From: Bacteroidales bacterium
Lineage (GTDB): Bacteria > Bacteroidota > Bacteroidia > Bacteroidales > JAGOPY01
Assembly: GCA_017991835.1 (NCBI GenBank)
Contig: JAGOPY010000004.1
Location: 186,001-250,000, forward strand
Direction: 5' to 3'
Length of the DNA: 64,000 nucleotides
Under the pieces are notes generated by a model. The model did not search any database and was not told the origin of the DNA. It saw nothing but the letters and a program-made list of their open reading frames with translations. The number at the start of each line of letters is the position of its first letter. The stretch's first letter is position 1. Positions 54,479 to 63,200 of the stretch are shown here, piece after piece. Both the position numbers and the translations under genes were made by a program.

Positions 54479-55789
54479 TCAATCGGGTTTCAATGCTTTT
54501 TGGTACGTTTCGATAGCCAGCAACCTTGCCCGGCTGTGCTCCACGATAGGGGGCGGGTAGCTCCCTGTTCCGTATTCGGGCACCCACTGCCGGATATAAT
54601 TTTTTTCAGGATCGAATTTCTCAGCCTGCAAAACCGGGTTGAACACCCGGAAATAGGGCGCGGCGTCGCAGCCGGTCCCTGCCGCCCACTGCCAGCCGCC
54701 GTTGTTCGACGACAGCTCGAAGTCGAGCAATTTTGAAGCAAACCAGGCCTCGCCCCAGCGCCAGTCGATCAGCAGATGCCTGGCCAGGAAGCTGGCGGTG
54801 ATCATCCGGACCCGGTTGTGCATGTAGCCGGTGGCGTTCAGCTCCCGCATCCCGGCGTCCACGATCGGGTATCCGGTGCGGCCTTCGCACCATGCCCGGA
54901 ACTGCTGCTCGTCGTTCCGCCAGGCGATCCGGTCGTACTGTGGTTTGAAGGCCCGTTCGGCTGCATGAGGAAAGTGCCACAGGATCATCATATAGAACTC
55001 TCTCCAGATCAGTTCGTTCAGAAAGACCTCATTGGTTTTAATCGCCATTTCCGCCAGTTTCCGGATACTTATGGTGCCAAAACGCAGGTGCGGCCCCATC
55101 CGGGAAGTGCCCTGAAGCGCCGGGAAATCGCGGTCGCGGTGGTAATGCTGAAGGATACCGCTGCCGGGATCCCGCGGAGGAAAGGTCAAATGCGACCGGT
55201 TGAATCCCAGGGATGACAGGGCAGGAACATCCATCGGCATAATCTTCAGGAAGTTGCCGGTCAAGCCTGCTGAGTTGTGCTTTGTGAAAGATGATCCGCT
55301 CAGGGCGGACTTCCATCTTCGGGAATACGGGGTAAAAACGGTGTATGATTTGCCGTCATCTTTCAGGATCTCATCTTTCTCAAAAATAACCTGGTCCTTG
55401 AAAGTAATAAACCGGATACCCTGCTCCGGCAACAATTTCCCGACCCGGTCATCCCTGTCGCGGGCATATGGCTCATAGTCGTGATTGGCAAAAACCTTGC
55501 TGATCCGGAACCGGCCGGTGAGTTCACTGAAAATACCGGCCGGGCGGCCCTGTTTGATCAATAAAGAGCCTCCCCGGCTTTCGATTTCCTGTTTGATCCG
55601 GAGGACCTCGTCATAAATGAATGTTACCCTTGCATCTTCTTTATTATCAAGTTTTAGAAGGATGTCGTCATCAAAAATGAAAATGGGGAGAACGGGCAGG
55701 CCGCTGCTGAGGGCGTGAAACAGGCCGGCATTATCCTCCAGCCGCAGGTCTCTCCTGAACCAGAAAAGGTTGATTTCCGTGTTATTCAT
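54479..55789 (-). CDS. phrB: Cryptochrome/photolyase family, probable deoxyribodipyrimidine photolyase
   Basis: 436 residues. The N-terminal antenna-binding Rossmann domain opens INLFWFRRDLRLEDNAGL. The C-terminal FAD-binding domain has NELIWREFYMMILWHFPH, FRAWCEGRTGYPIVDAGMRE, LNATGYMHNRVRMITASFLA and SSNNGGWQWAAGTGCDAAPY. All class I CPD photolyase signatures are present, so light-driven repair of cyclobutane dimers is the likely role. The organism or its ancestors probably meet sunlight. It overlaps the preceding epimerase gene by 8 bases. Confidence 0.94.
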   Translation of the reverse strand: MNNTEINLFWFRRDLRLEDNAGLFHALSSGLPVLPIFIFDDDILLKLDNKEDARVTFIYDEVLRIKQEIESRGGSLLIKQGRPAGIFSELTGRFRISKVFANHDYEPYARDRDDRVGKLLPEQGIRFITFKDQVIFEKDEILKDDGKSYTVFTPYSRRWKSALSGSSFTKHNSAGLTGNFLKIMPMDVPALSSLGFNRSHLTFPPRDPGSGILQHYHRDRDFPALQGTSRMGPHLRFGTISIRKLAEMAIKTNEVFLNELIWREFYMMILWHFPHAAERAFKPQYDRIAWRNDEQQFRAWCEGRTGYPIVDAGMRELNATGYMHNRVRMITASFLARHLLIDWRWGEAWFASKLLDFELSSNNGGWQWAAGTGCDAAPYFRVFNPVLQAEKFDPEKNYIRQWVPEYGTGSYPPPIVEHSRARLLAIETYQKALKPD

Positions 55790-56705
55790 TGTTTGTCAGC
55801 AGATTCGTTAAAGCATCTTCCAGCCGGGGATAGTCAAATGTAAACCCATCCCGTAGCAGCCTGGCAGGGAGGGCATTCTGACTGGCCAGCACCGTTTCGG
55901 CGGCCATTTCGCCCATCAGGGCTTTGATCACGGCGCCGGGCACCCTGACCCAGGCCGGTTTGCCGGTAACTCGGCTCAGGGCGCGGATAAACTCTTCCAT
56001 CTTCACCGGCATTGGGGCTGTCAGGTTGTAATGGCCTGAAGAGGTGTTATTTTCGAGGAGGAAACGGATCGCGCGCACTTCGTCGCTGAGATGGATCCAC
56101 GACATCCACTGCCGCCCCGAGCCCAGGACAGTGCCGCTGTGAAAGCGGAACGGCAGGAGCATTTTTTCAAGCAACCCGCCATCCCGGCCAAGCACCAGGC
56201 CCGTCCGCACCCAGGCAAGCCTTTTGACATTGGGCAGGGCCTCCGCGACTGAATTTTCCCATTCCACCACCAGGTTTGCCAGGAATCCGCTACCCGGAGC
56301 CAGCGATTCGTCGGACGGGGTTTCGATGTCGGTCCCGTAGATTCCGATGGCCGAGCCCTGGGCCAGCACAGGCAGGGGAGAGGTGAGGCGGAGAATGGCC
56401 TCGGCCAGCTTACGGCCAACGGTGGTGCGGCTGGCGACCAGGGCCTCTTTTCTTTTCTCCGTCCACCGGCCCGAAGCGATATTCTCCCCGGCCAGGTTGA
56501 CCACCGCATCGCATCCGGCCATGTAGTGGACCAGCGAGGAGACCGAAATCCCGTCCCATTCCACAATCGAGCATTTTTTTCCGAGAATGGCCCTGGCCAT
56601 CCCCGCGTTCCGTGTCACAGCCACCACCGTGTGGCCGTGATCCGCCAGTTCTTTTACCAGCTCCCGGCCGATAAACCCTGTTGCGCCTATGATGAGTGCT
56701 TTCAT
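55782..56705 (-). CDS. TIGR01777-family NAD-dependent epimerase/dehydratase
   Basis: 307 residues. A Rossmann motif ALIIGATGFIGRELV opens the protein. VNLAGENIASGRWTEKRKEA is diagnostic for the TIGR01777/YfcH family, and the C-terminal DUF1731 domain (VRVPGAVIKALMGEMAAETV, FTFDYPRLEDALTNLL) is present. The substrate is unknown. It forms a two-gene unit with photolyase, a pairing also found in other bacteria to my memory. Confidence 0.93.
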   Translation of the reverse strand: MKALIIGATGFIGRELVKELADHGHTVVAVTRNAGMARAILGKKCSIVEWDGISVSSLVHYMAGCDAVVNLAGENIASGRWTEKRKEALVASRTTVGRKLAEAILRLTSPLPVLAQGSAIGIYGTDIETPSDESLAPGSGFLANLVVEWENSVAEALPNVKRLAWVRTGLVLGRDGGLLEKMLLPFRFHSGTVLGSGRQWMSWIHLSDEVRAIRFLLENNTSSGHYNLTAPMPVKMEEFIRALSRVTGKPAWVRVPGAVIKALMGEMAAETVLASQNALPARLLRDGFTFDYPRLEDALTNLLTNNE

Positions 56706-56739
56706 TTTATGATTTCATTTTCATTTTCATTTTTTTGCA

Positions 56740-56910
56740 CCAACGACTAAAGCCGTTGGTTCCAGAATTGATTGAACCGACGGCTTCAGTCGTCGGAAGG
56801 AAAATCCCGCCAGAACCGACGGCTTCAGTCGTCGGAAGGAAAATCCCGCCAGAACCGACGGCTTCAGTCGTCGGACTGCCCGGTTTCTCGCCGACGGATT
56901 TACCCGTCGG
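56740..56910. repeat. REP-like palindromes, cluster 2 (five units, three with 39-bp period)
   Basis: Units: CCAACGACTAAAGCCGTTGG (56740-56759), CCGACGGCTTCAGTCGTCGG at 56777-56796, 56816-56835 and 56855-56874, and CCGACGGATTTACCCGTCGG (56891-56910). The 39-bp period keeps a reading frame (13-residue repeat PTASVVGRKIPPE). The frame joins the downstream MATE gene without a stop. Confidence 0.85.
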
Positions 56911-56947
56911 ACTACAAACCCAACGCATTAACCACAACCCGCCTCAT

Positions 56948-58321
56948 TTGTTCTCAAAAGGAGTAAATTTACCGAAAAAATCGGTTACACTGAAGACGTC
57001 GGTTACCAATAAGGACATTTGGCTGATCGCATACCCGATCATACTCGGAAGCGTAGCGCAGAACATCATCAACATCACCGATACGGCCTTCCTGGGGCGG
57101 GTCGGGCAGGTGGCGCTGGGGGCCGGGGCGATCGGGGGCATTTTTTACCTGGTGGCCAGCATGCTGGCGTGGGGATTCGGGATCGGGAGCCAGATCATCA
57201 TTGCACGGCGGCATGGCGAGCAGGCGTTTGGGGAGATCGGGCGGACATTCCGGCACGGTTTCTTTTTCATGCTGCCCCTTACGCTGACCCTGTTCAGCCT
57301 GATGAAGTTCTTCTCCGGCGATCTGCTCAGCCTGATTATCAATTCGGAAGCCGTGTACGACAGCTTGCAGGAATACCTCGGTTACCGCTCCTGGGGGATT
57401 TTCTTTGCCGGCGTAAACATGCTGTACCGCGGGCTTTACATCGGCATTGCGCGGACCAAAGTGATCACATATACCACATTTATCCTGGCCTTTACAAATG
57501 CTTTTCTCGATTATTGCCTGATCTTCGGCAACCTGGGCTTTCCGGAGATGGGGATCGGCGGGGCGGCGCTGGCCTCGACCCTTTCGGAAGCGGTTGCGAC
57601 GGTCTATTTTACCGTTTACACCTTTTTCATCCTGGATGGCAGAAAGTATCGCATCACCGCCCGCAGCCGTTTCGACGAGCAGTTGTACCGGAGGATCATA
57701 CGGATATCCTTGCCGGTGATGATGCAGAATTTCATCTCGATGGTTGCCTGGCTGGTTTTTTTCCTGTTCATCGAGAAGCTGGGGGAGATGGCCCTGGCGG
57801 TTTCGAATATTGTCAGGAGTTTTTATGTGATCCTGATGATCCCGATGTGGGGATTTTCATCGGCGACCAGCACCCTGGTCAGCAGTTTGATCGGGCAGGG
57901 GCGGCAGGGCGAGGTGATGTCGCTGGTGTACAAGGTGGCCAGGCTGTGCGCTTTGGGGGTGATGATCGTGGCGGCCCTGGGTGCCCTGTTCCCCGGTTAC
58001 GCCCTGATGATCTATACCGACGATGCGGGAATGATCAAAGCTTCGTTGCCGGCTTTGTACGTGGTGAATATTTCGGTTCTTTTCCTGGCTGTCGGGTTTG
58101 TATTTTTCAGCGCCGTATCGGGAACGGGCAAGACCCAGGTCTCCTTCCTGATCGAACTGATCGTGATCGTATTTTACCTGGTATTTTCCTATTTGCTGGC
58201 CGTGGTTTGGAGGGCGGAGGTTTACGTGGTCTGGATGGCCGAGTTCTTCTATGCCTTTATGCTGGGTACATTATCGTATCTATACCTGAAAAGAGGCAAA
58301 TGGAAATCCGTAAGGATTTGA
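56948..58321 (+). CDS. MATE-family efflux transporter
   Basis: About 457 residues and 12 membrane helices. The start is unresolved: the frame is open from 56696 through the REP cluster with no ATG, and I place it at the TTG at 56948, just before AAAAGGAG. Conserved MATE text begins TNKDIWLIAYPIILGSVAQN, IINITDTAFLGRVGQVALGA and continues with RGLYIGIARTKVITYTTFIL and GFSSATSTLVSSLIGQGR. It should export a cationic compound by Na+ or H+ antiport. It is divergent from the epimerase gene. Confidence 0.9.
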   Translation: MFSKGVNLPKKSVTLKTSVTNKDIWLIAYPIILGSVAQNIINITDTAFLGRVGQVALGAGAIGGIFYLVASMLAWGFGIGSQIIIARRHGEQAFGEIGRTFRHGFFFMLPLTLTLFSLMKFFSGDLLSLIINSEAVYDSLQEYLGYRSWGIFFAGVNMLYRGLYIGIARTKVITYTTFILAFTNAFLDYCLIFGNLGFPEMGIGGAALASTLSEAVATVYFTVYTFFILDGRKYRITARSRFDEQLYRRIIRISLPVMMQNFISMVAWLVFFLFIEKLGEMALAVSNIVRSFYVILMIPMWGFSSATSTLVSSLIGQGRQGEVMSLVYKVARLCALGVMIVAALGALFPGYALMIYTDDAGMIKASLPALYVVNISVLFLAVGFVFFSAVSGTGKTQVSFLIELIVIVFYLVFSYLLAVVWRAEVYVVWMAEFFYAFMLGTLSYLYLKRGKWKSVRI

Positions 58322-58372
58322 CCGTCAGAAAAGATATTCACCCGAAGGTGGCAGGATAGCAGGCAGGCAGCA

Positions 58373-58594
58373 TTACTGGCGAAGCCGGGCATATACGGCA
58401 GGGGGAGTGATGTTGGTGTCCATCCGGGTCTCGATGAGGTTCTGGTAGTCTTGCAGGAAGCGTGACAATTTGCCGTATTGAAGTCCTCGCTGGCGCAAAT
58501 AGGTTCCTAATTCCGCCAGATTCGCCCAACCCTGAGGGTTGGCGCAGCTGTTAACCCCTTCCTTTAAAATAGCTTCTAATTCGGAGCGTGTCAT
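58373..58594 (-). CDS. Small stand-alone LOTUS/OST-HTH-like protein
   Basis: 73 residues starting MTRSELEAILKEGVNSCA. The pattern GWANLAELGTYLRQRGLQYG followed by KLSRFLQDYQNLIETRMD has the spacing of LOTUS/OST-HTH domains, which usually end NYN-nuclease proteins and bind RNA or G-rich nucleic acid. Here it stands alone. Two TAnnTTTG elements lie upstream, supporting expression. Convergent with the MATE gene. The family call is by eye and uncertain. Confidence 0.6.
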   Translation of the reverse strand: MTRSELEAILKEGVNSCANPQGWANLAELGTYLRQRGLQYGKLSRFLQDYQNLIETRMDTNITPPAVYARLRQ

Positions 58595-58631
58595 TTTAAA
58601 AAAAGTTTTAACTGTTTCTTAACGAGAAAAA

Positions 58632-58660
58632 CAAATATACAACAAATTGGTTCAAAAGTA
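58632..58660 (-). promoter_or_regulatory. Two -7 elements upstream of the LOTUS-like gene
   Basis: TATATTTG (58639-58632) and TACTTTTG (58660-58653) both match TAnnTTTG on the minus strand. Which one is used cannot be told. Confidence 0.4.
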
Positions 58661-58703
58661 AAGGGTTTTTTGTATGATTTCCCGATTTTGTCGGATCGGC
58701 TAA

Positions 58704-60266
58704 TTACCTGATAACCATCTTCCCCGAATACCTCCTCTCATTCCTATCCGTCACCACCACCACATAAATCCCCGGCGGATAACCCGACACATCCAAAACA
58801 AGCATCCGGTTCACCGGCACCTCTCCTTGTCCCCCCATCTCCTCGTCTCCCCGTCTCCCGGTCTCCACCTCCCTTCCAAACACATCATAAACAGCTATCT
58901 CAACTTTCCCTGCAGCTACTATATCCGGCAACGTCAGCGCTACCCAATCTTCCGCCGGATTCGGGTAGATTTTTACCGTAGATTCATATTCTTCCCGGGT
59001 GGGCAATTCATCGATGTTGACAAACAGGTCGCAATCCAGGTCCATGGTATCCGATTGGATTTCATAGGGGCAAAGGCTGTCGTACGTCATCGGCTGGGTG
59101 TAGAGGGTGTCGTCTTCAAGGTTGGCGTTCATTTTCCATAGGTAGATGTCGAAGTAGTTGCTTACCATGTATGATCCGACAACTATAATTTTATCATCAA
59201 ATGATGTAATAATATCTGCCGGGGCTTCTGTTTCATTATTAACCAGAAATCTACGATGAATAGAATTCCCAAGTGTGTCTATTATTGCTAATTCACTATG
59301 AATTAATTCACTAGGATATTTCTCGCCCCATACAAATCCAGTTATCAAAGTAGAATCATTAAGTCTTGCTATACTTCTACCCCCACCTTGTTTGATTGTA
59401 TCACCCACTAATAAGTAACTTTCAATTTCATTTCCCGACTGGTCAAATTTGAATATTCCCGGAATATTATTGGTTCCGGGAAGTACGCAATAACCTATAC
59501 TGTAAAATTTTCCATCAGTATGTTCTGTCGTTTGGAAGCAAATTCCTGTCACAGAATCCCACTTTAAATCCCAAATTTGACTGCCTGAAGTATCTGTTAA
59601 TATATAGAAGGCGTTCATGCTATTATAAGCGCACCTTCCGGAGACCAGGACATTATTTTCAGATGTAAGTAAAAGGTGCTCTCCCTCCTCATTGGTAATG
59701 AGCGAATCCTGCTGCGCCAGTTGTTGGATCCAAACCGGTTCGCCTTTCTGATCCAGTTTGATCAGGCTGATCCGGGCATAGTTATCGCCTTCTCCGTAAT
59801 AAGCAAGCATTCCAATATAGTCTCCGTCACTAAGTGCAATTACGTCTGTGCCGTAATTATCGCCAGGGCAGGATAGCCCTCTGCACCATTCAATATTTCC
59901 GCAAGTATCCAATTTTACAAAAATGGGATCGCCAGCTCCATACTTAGTCGAATTACCGCTGAATATTAATCCATTATCAATGGTAACTTCGGACCCCGAC
60001 AACCAAAACTCATGAATCCAATCCCCAATCTTCTTATCCCAAATCACATTTCCATTAATATCCGTTTTAATAATCCAGATAAAGCGGCTAAAATTAAGAG
60101 GAACGTTTGCATACCCTGCAATAATAAAACCTTTATCGTATGTTTCATGTACATCATCTACAAAAGCATGAAAATTTCCACCGTATATCCTGGGATAATC
60201 CTGAGCGGGGGATTCATTGATTGTAATAGATGCAATTATGCATAAAATGAATAGCATTCTTTTCAT
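58704..60266 (-). CDS. T9SS type A exoprotein with propeller-like repeats
   Basis: 520 residues with a signal peptide (ESPAQ). Repeats of the type KTDINGNVIWDKKIG, KLDTCGNIEWCRGL, KLDQKGEPVWIQQL and FDQSGNEIESYLL suggest a beta-propeller, with each turn ending in an aromatic. The C-terminus (VKIYPNPAEDWVALTLP, IAVYDVFGREVETG, GIYVVVVTDRNER, KMVIR) is a type A sorting domain. Within it a purine-rich insert (58820-58875) adds about 15 residues of GRRGDEEMGGQGE type. It lies 24 bases after the peptidase gene, so the two form an operon. Confidence 0.86.
   Translation of the reverse strand: MKRMLFILCIIASITINESPAQDYPRIYGGNFHAFVDDVHETYDKGFIIAGYANVPLNFSRFIWIIKTDINGNVIWDKKIGDWIHEFWLSGSEVTIDNGLIFSGNSTKYGAGDPIFVKLDTCGNIEWCRGLSCPGDNYGTDVIALSDGDYIGMLAYYGEGDNYARISLIKLDQKGEPVWIQQLAQQDSLITNEEGEHLLLTSENNVLVSGRCAYNSMNAFYILTDTSGSQIWDLKWDSVTGICFQTTEHTDGKFYSIGYCVLPGTNNIPGIFKFDQSGNEIESYLLVGDTIKQGGGRSIARLNDSTLITGFVWGEKYPSELIHSELAIIDTLGNSIHRRFLVNNETEAPADIITSFDDKIIVVGSYMVSNYFDIYLWKMNANLEDDTLYTQPMTYDSLCPYEIQSDTMDLDCDLFVNIDELPTREEYESTVKIYPNPAEDWVALTLPDIVAAGKVEIAVYDVFGREVETGRRGDEEMGGQGEVPVNRMLVLDVSGYPPGIYVVVVTDRNERRYSGKMVIR
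58820..58875. repeat. Polypurine/polypyrimidine tract inside the T9SS sorting domain
   Basis: The plus strand is almost all C and T, with repeated TCTCC and CGTCTCC words. On the coding strand this is GGAGA/GGGGAGAC and encodes a Gly/Glu/Arg insertion. It interrupts an otherwise canonical sorting domain without breaking the frame. Confidence 0.7.
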
Positions 60267-60290
60267 ATCGAAACTTTTTCTGAAAAATGA

Positions 60291-63200
60291 TTAATTCCGG
60301 GCCTTGATCAGTTTTTGGGATTCGAGTTTCTTTCCATTCACATTAAGGGTGAAAAGATAAATCCCATTGGGTAAATTCTCAAGATTAACGACGATCTGAT
60401 CCTTACCCGGCTCTAATTGCATTGTCCGGATGACAATTCCCTGGTTATCCATTAATCTTAAAGAAATTGATGGTGTGTCCGAACCAGCATCATAGAAAAC
60501 AATCACATAATCTCCTGCCGGATTGGGAAATAGCTTAAGATGATTTTCCTGGTTCTCAGAATTATCATACTTTTTATTTGCGATATGGAACTCTTCCTGA
60601 GAGTTCAAATAGGGCATGGTAATTGTTTCAATATAATTGAGAAATCCGCCTTTTACCAACATGCCCCTGGTAAAAGCGGAAATTCTGGACACTCCAATAT
60701 TCTCAATTTCCAATAATATTTGAACCGAAACCGAATCCAGGTCTCCTTCTGTCCAATTGCTATCAGCCATCCGTTTCAGAACATCAAAATAATCCAGGTA
60801 TTGTTGATGTGTTGTCAATTGATGGTTTGTCAGATAAAATTGCCCAGGTATTGAATTCAGGATCTCAAATGCTTCAGTAGTATCTGATCGATTCCAAAAC
60901 ATAATAGCCAAGCTGTATTTTGAAGTTAGATCATTTTCATCTTCAAGGAAGGCCATTATAGAATCGGTTTGGTTCACAAAATTTATATCCTTTAAGAATT
61001 GCCTGAATAAATCGGCTTTTGCATTTGAACGGATCCTTTGCCAGGATTGAATTTGTGCTTCCAGTAATTCTTTAGCGCCAAGGATTCTTTGCCCTTTCAT
61101 GATTTGAGCCATCATGTAATCGGGCATAGGCTCATAACGAGAATCAAGAGCGATAATAACTTCATCAGACTTAGCCGATTGCGGATTTACGGTCAGGATA
61201 TCGCGGATCATGGCATTGGGCAAAACATTTTCTTTATAAATGGCCTGTTTCATCACCGTATCTGAAAGATACGGCGACTCATCCAGCAATTCCTGCCTGA
61301 TCTCAAGTGCATCGTCAGGCATACTGGTCATGACTTCAAAATTAAGTTCTTCCGTATTTCCCCCATCAATTAAAGTAATCAATTGTTCCGTGAGCAAGGC
61401 GATCTGTTCATCTGCATCAGCAAGGATTATCCGGGGTGAAGAGAAGGTCTTTAAATTATTTTCATCTTCAAGATGCGAAAGACATACACTGTCAACTGCA
61501 TAATTAATATTTCTTCTTTCGATTAGCTCGATGGTTTCGCTCGTATAGTTGTCAGGCAAAGGTAATACCCTAAAATATTGGGATATTTTATGATGATAAT
61601 ACCAAATGTCCTCACCATTATTGAAATAATTATAATCTTCAAAATTGGTTGTATCCGCCGGTACAGGGAAATAACTAAAGGTATTTCCTGCAGGGGCATC
61701 GTACGAAACGGAATCCACAGGATCTCCCTGGTACTGATAAATTCCCTGAAGCGCTCCATATGGTGGATTTTCGTCCTGCACTACAATAAAATCATTAGTA
61801 TTGCCCGACATATCGTTGCATTTCAGGCATAATCCGGATTCCCGGCCGCGGTTTTCACCTATGGCAATTATGCCTATTTTAATTTTCGAAAAAGCATTAT
61901 TATAAATTTCATTGTCTTCATCTCCTGAATTTTTTACTCCTAGCCCGTAACTGGGATAAGGAGCGATCATTGGATTTATATCACCGTGGAAATTATTACT
62001 TTCGATATGATAACCCGTGCATCCTTCTAAAAATAGACCACCAAAGAATTGATTTTCTACAATCCCTGAATCGGAACTCGGGCACTTAAATTCATTGGAT
62101 ATTATCGCAGTATAATCAATTCCAGATAACGAGATCCCAAGCATATTGTATTCAAACAGGCTATTTTCAACACTTATTGACTGTTTACTTATCGCATTCA
62201 TAGCCTTAATTCCGTATTCCAATTGCTTAAAATCGCATGGGGTGATGTTCTGGCAAGGGATAGCATTTGTGTCGTTACATAATGCTTTTACCATAAATTG
62301 GGCATCGATTGCAGAAATACCTTGTCCCCTGAAAGAATAGGGAGCAAAAGCCATTTCTGCTGAATTTTCAAATTTGCAGGCATAAAATATGAGGCCGAAT
62401 ATGTCCTTCATTTCAATATGGGTTTTAGGAACGGTGAGGTCATATAGATTTTCAGTAGTTAAAAAATGGCATCTTTCAAAATCAGACACATAAGGCACCT
62501 CATTCCCCTGGTATATATGATGGAAAGGTGCAAGCAGAATATCCGTTTCATTGTCAAGGAAAATGGCATCCTCGGCCAGGATGATTCCACCGCTTTGGTT
62601 GACAGCAGGGCTGCATCTCTTGCAATGATTGGCAATGGCACATCGTGCAAATTCGATGATAGAACTATCCCGAATTTCCACAATCCCAAAATATTCATCA
62701 TAAAACTGTGAGGTATCGCTTCCCCTTACTTCGATTCCATCCCATAAATCCGGGCAGGCTTTTGTCAAGTATGCCCTGTCAAGAATGAGCTTTCCGCCGG
62801 GATTGACCAGAACCATAGCCTCAGGAGCAAAAGCAGTATAACCAGTAATAGTCAGGCAGGCTCCCGAATCGATGATCACTTCATAACTTACATAAGTAGT
62901 GTCGTTCCATGTCGTATCTGATGTAATATGATGGCCAATGGAATCATATTCCAGGATACATGTACAGTTGTAATTTTCATCATATCCCCCCACAAAAGGA
63001 TCATTATCATCACAATCCTCAATGTCCGGGCAATCGCATAAATCGGGTTTATCGCCAATGCCCCAGAAGTAGTATCCGTCGTTATCGAAGTCATAATAAT
63101 TTTTGGTAATTGTATCGATATTGATAAGAACCGGAGTTGTCGCGACGACCGCATGCTTAAATTCTCCAAGTTTCAATCTGACAAATCCATTTTCACCCAA

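Noticed and set aside
56740..56910. CRISPR or rho-independent terminators
   Set aside because: The 39-bp unit is repeated as a whole, including the part between palindromes, so there are no spacers, and no T-run follows the stems.
57019..58359. A 446-residue plus-strand ORF overlapping the MATE gene in another frame
   Set aside because: Its translation is rich in Arg, Gly and Asp with no domain pattern, while the MATE frame has continuous membrane helices and conserved motifs.
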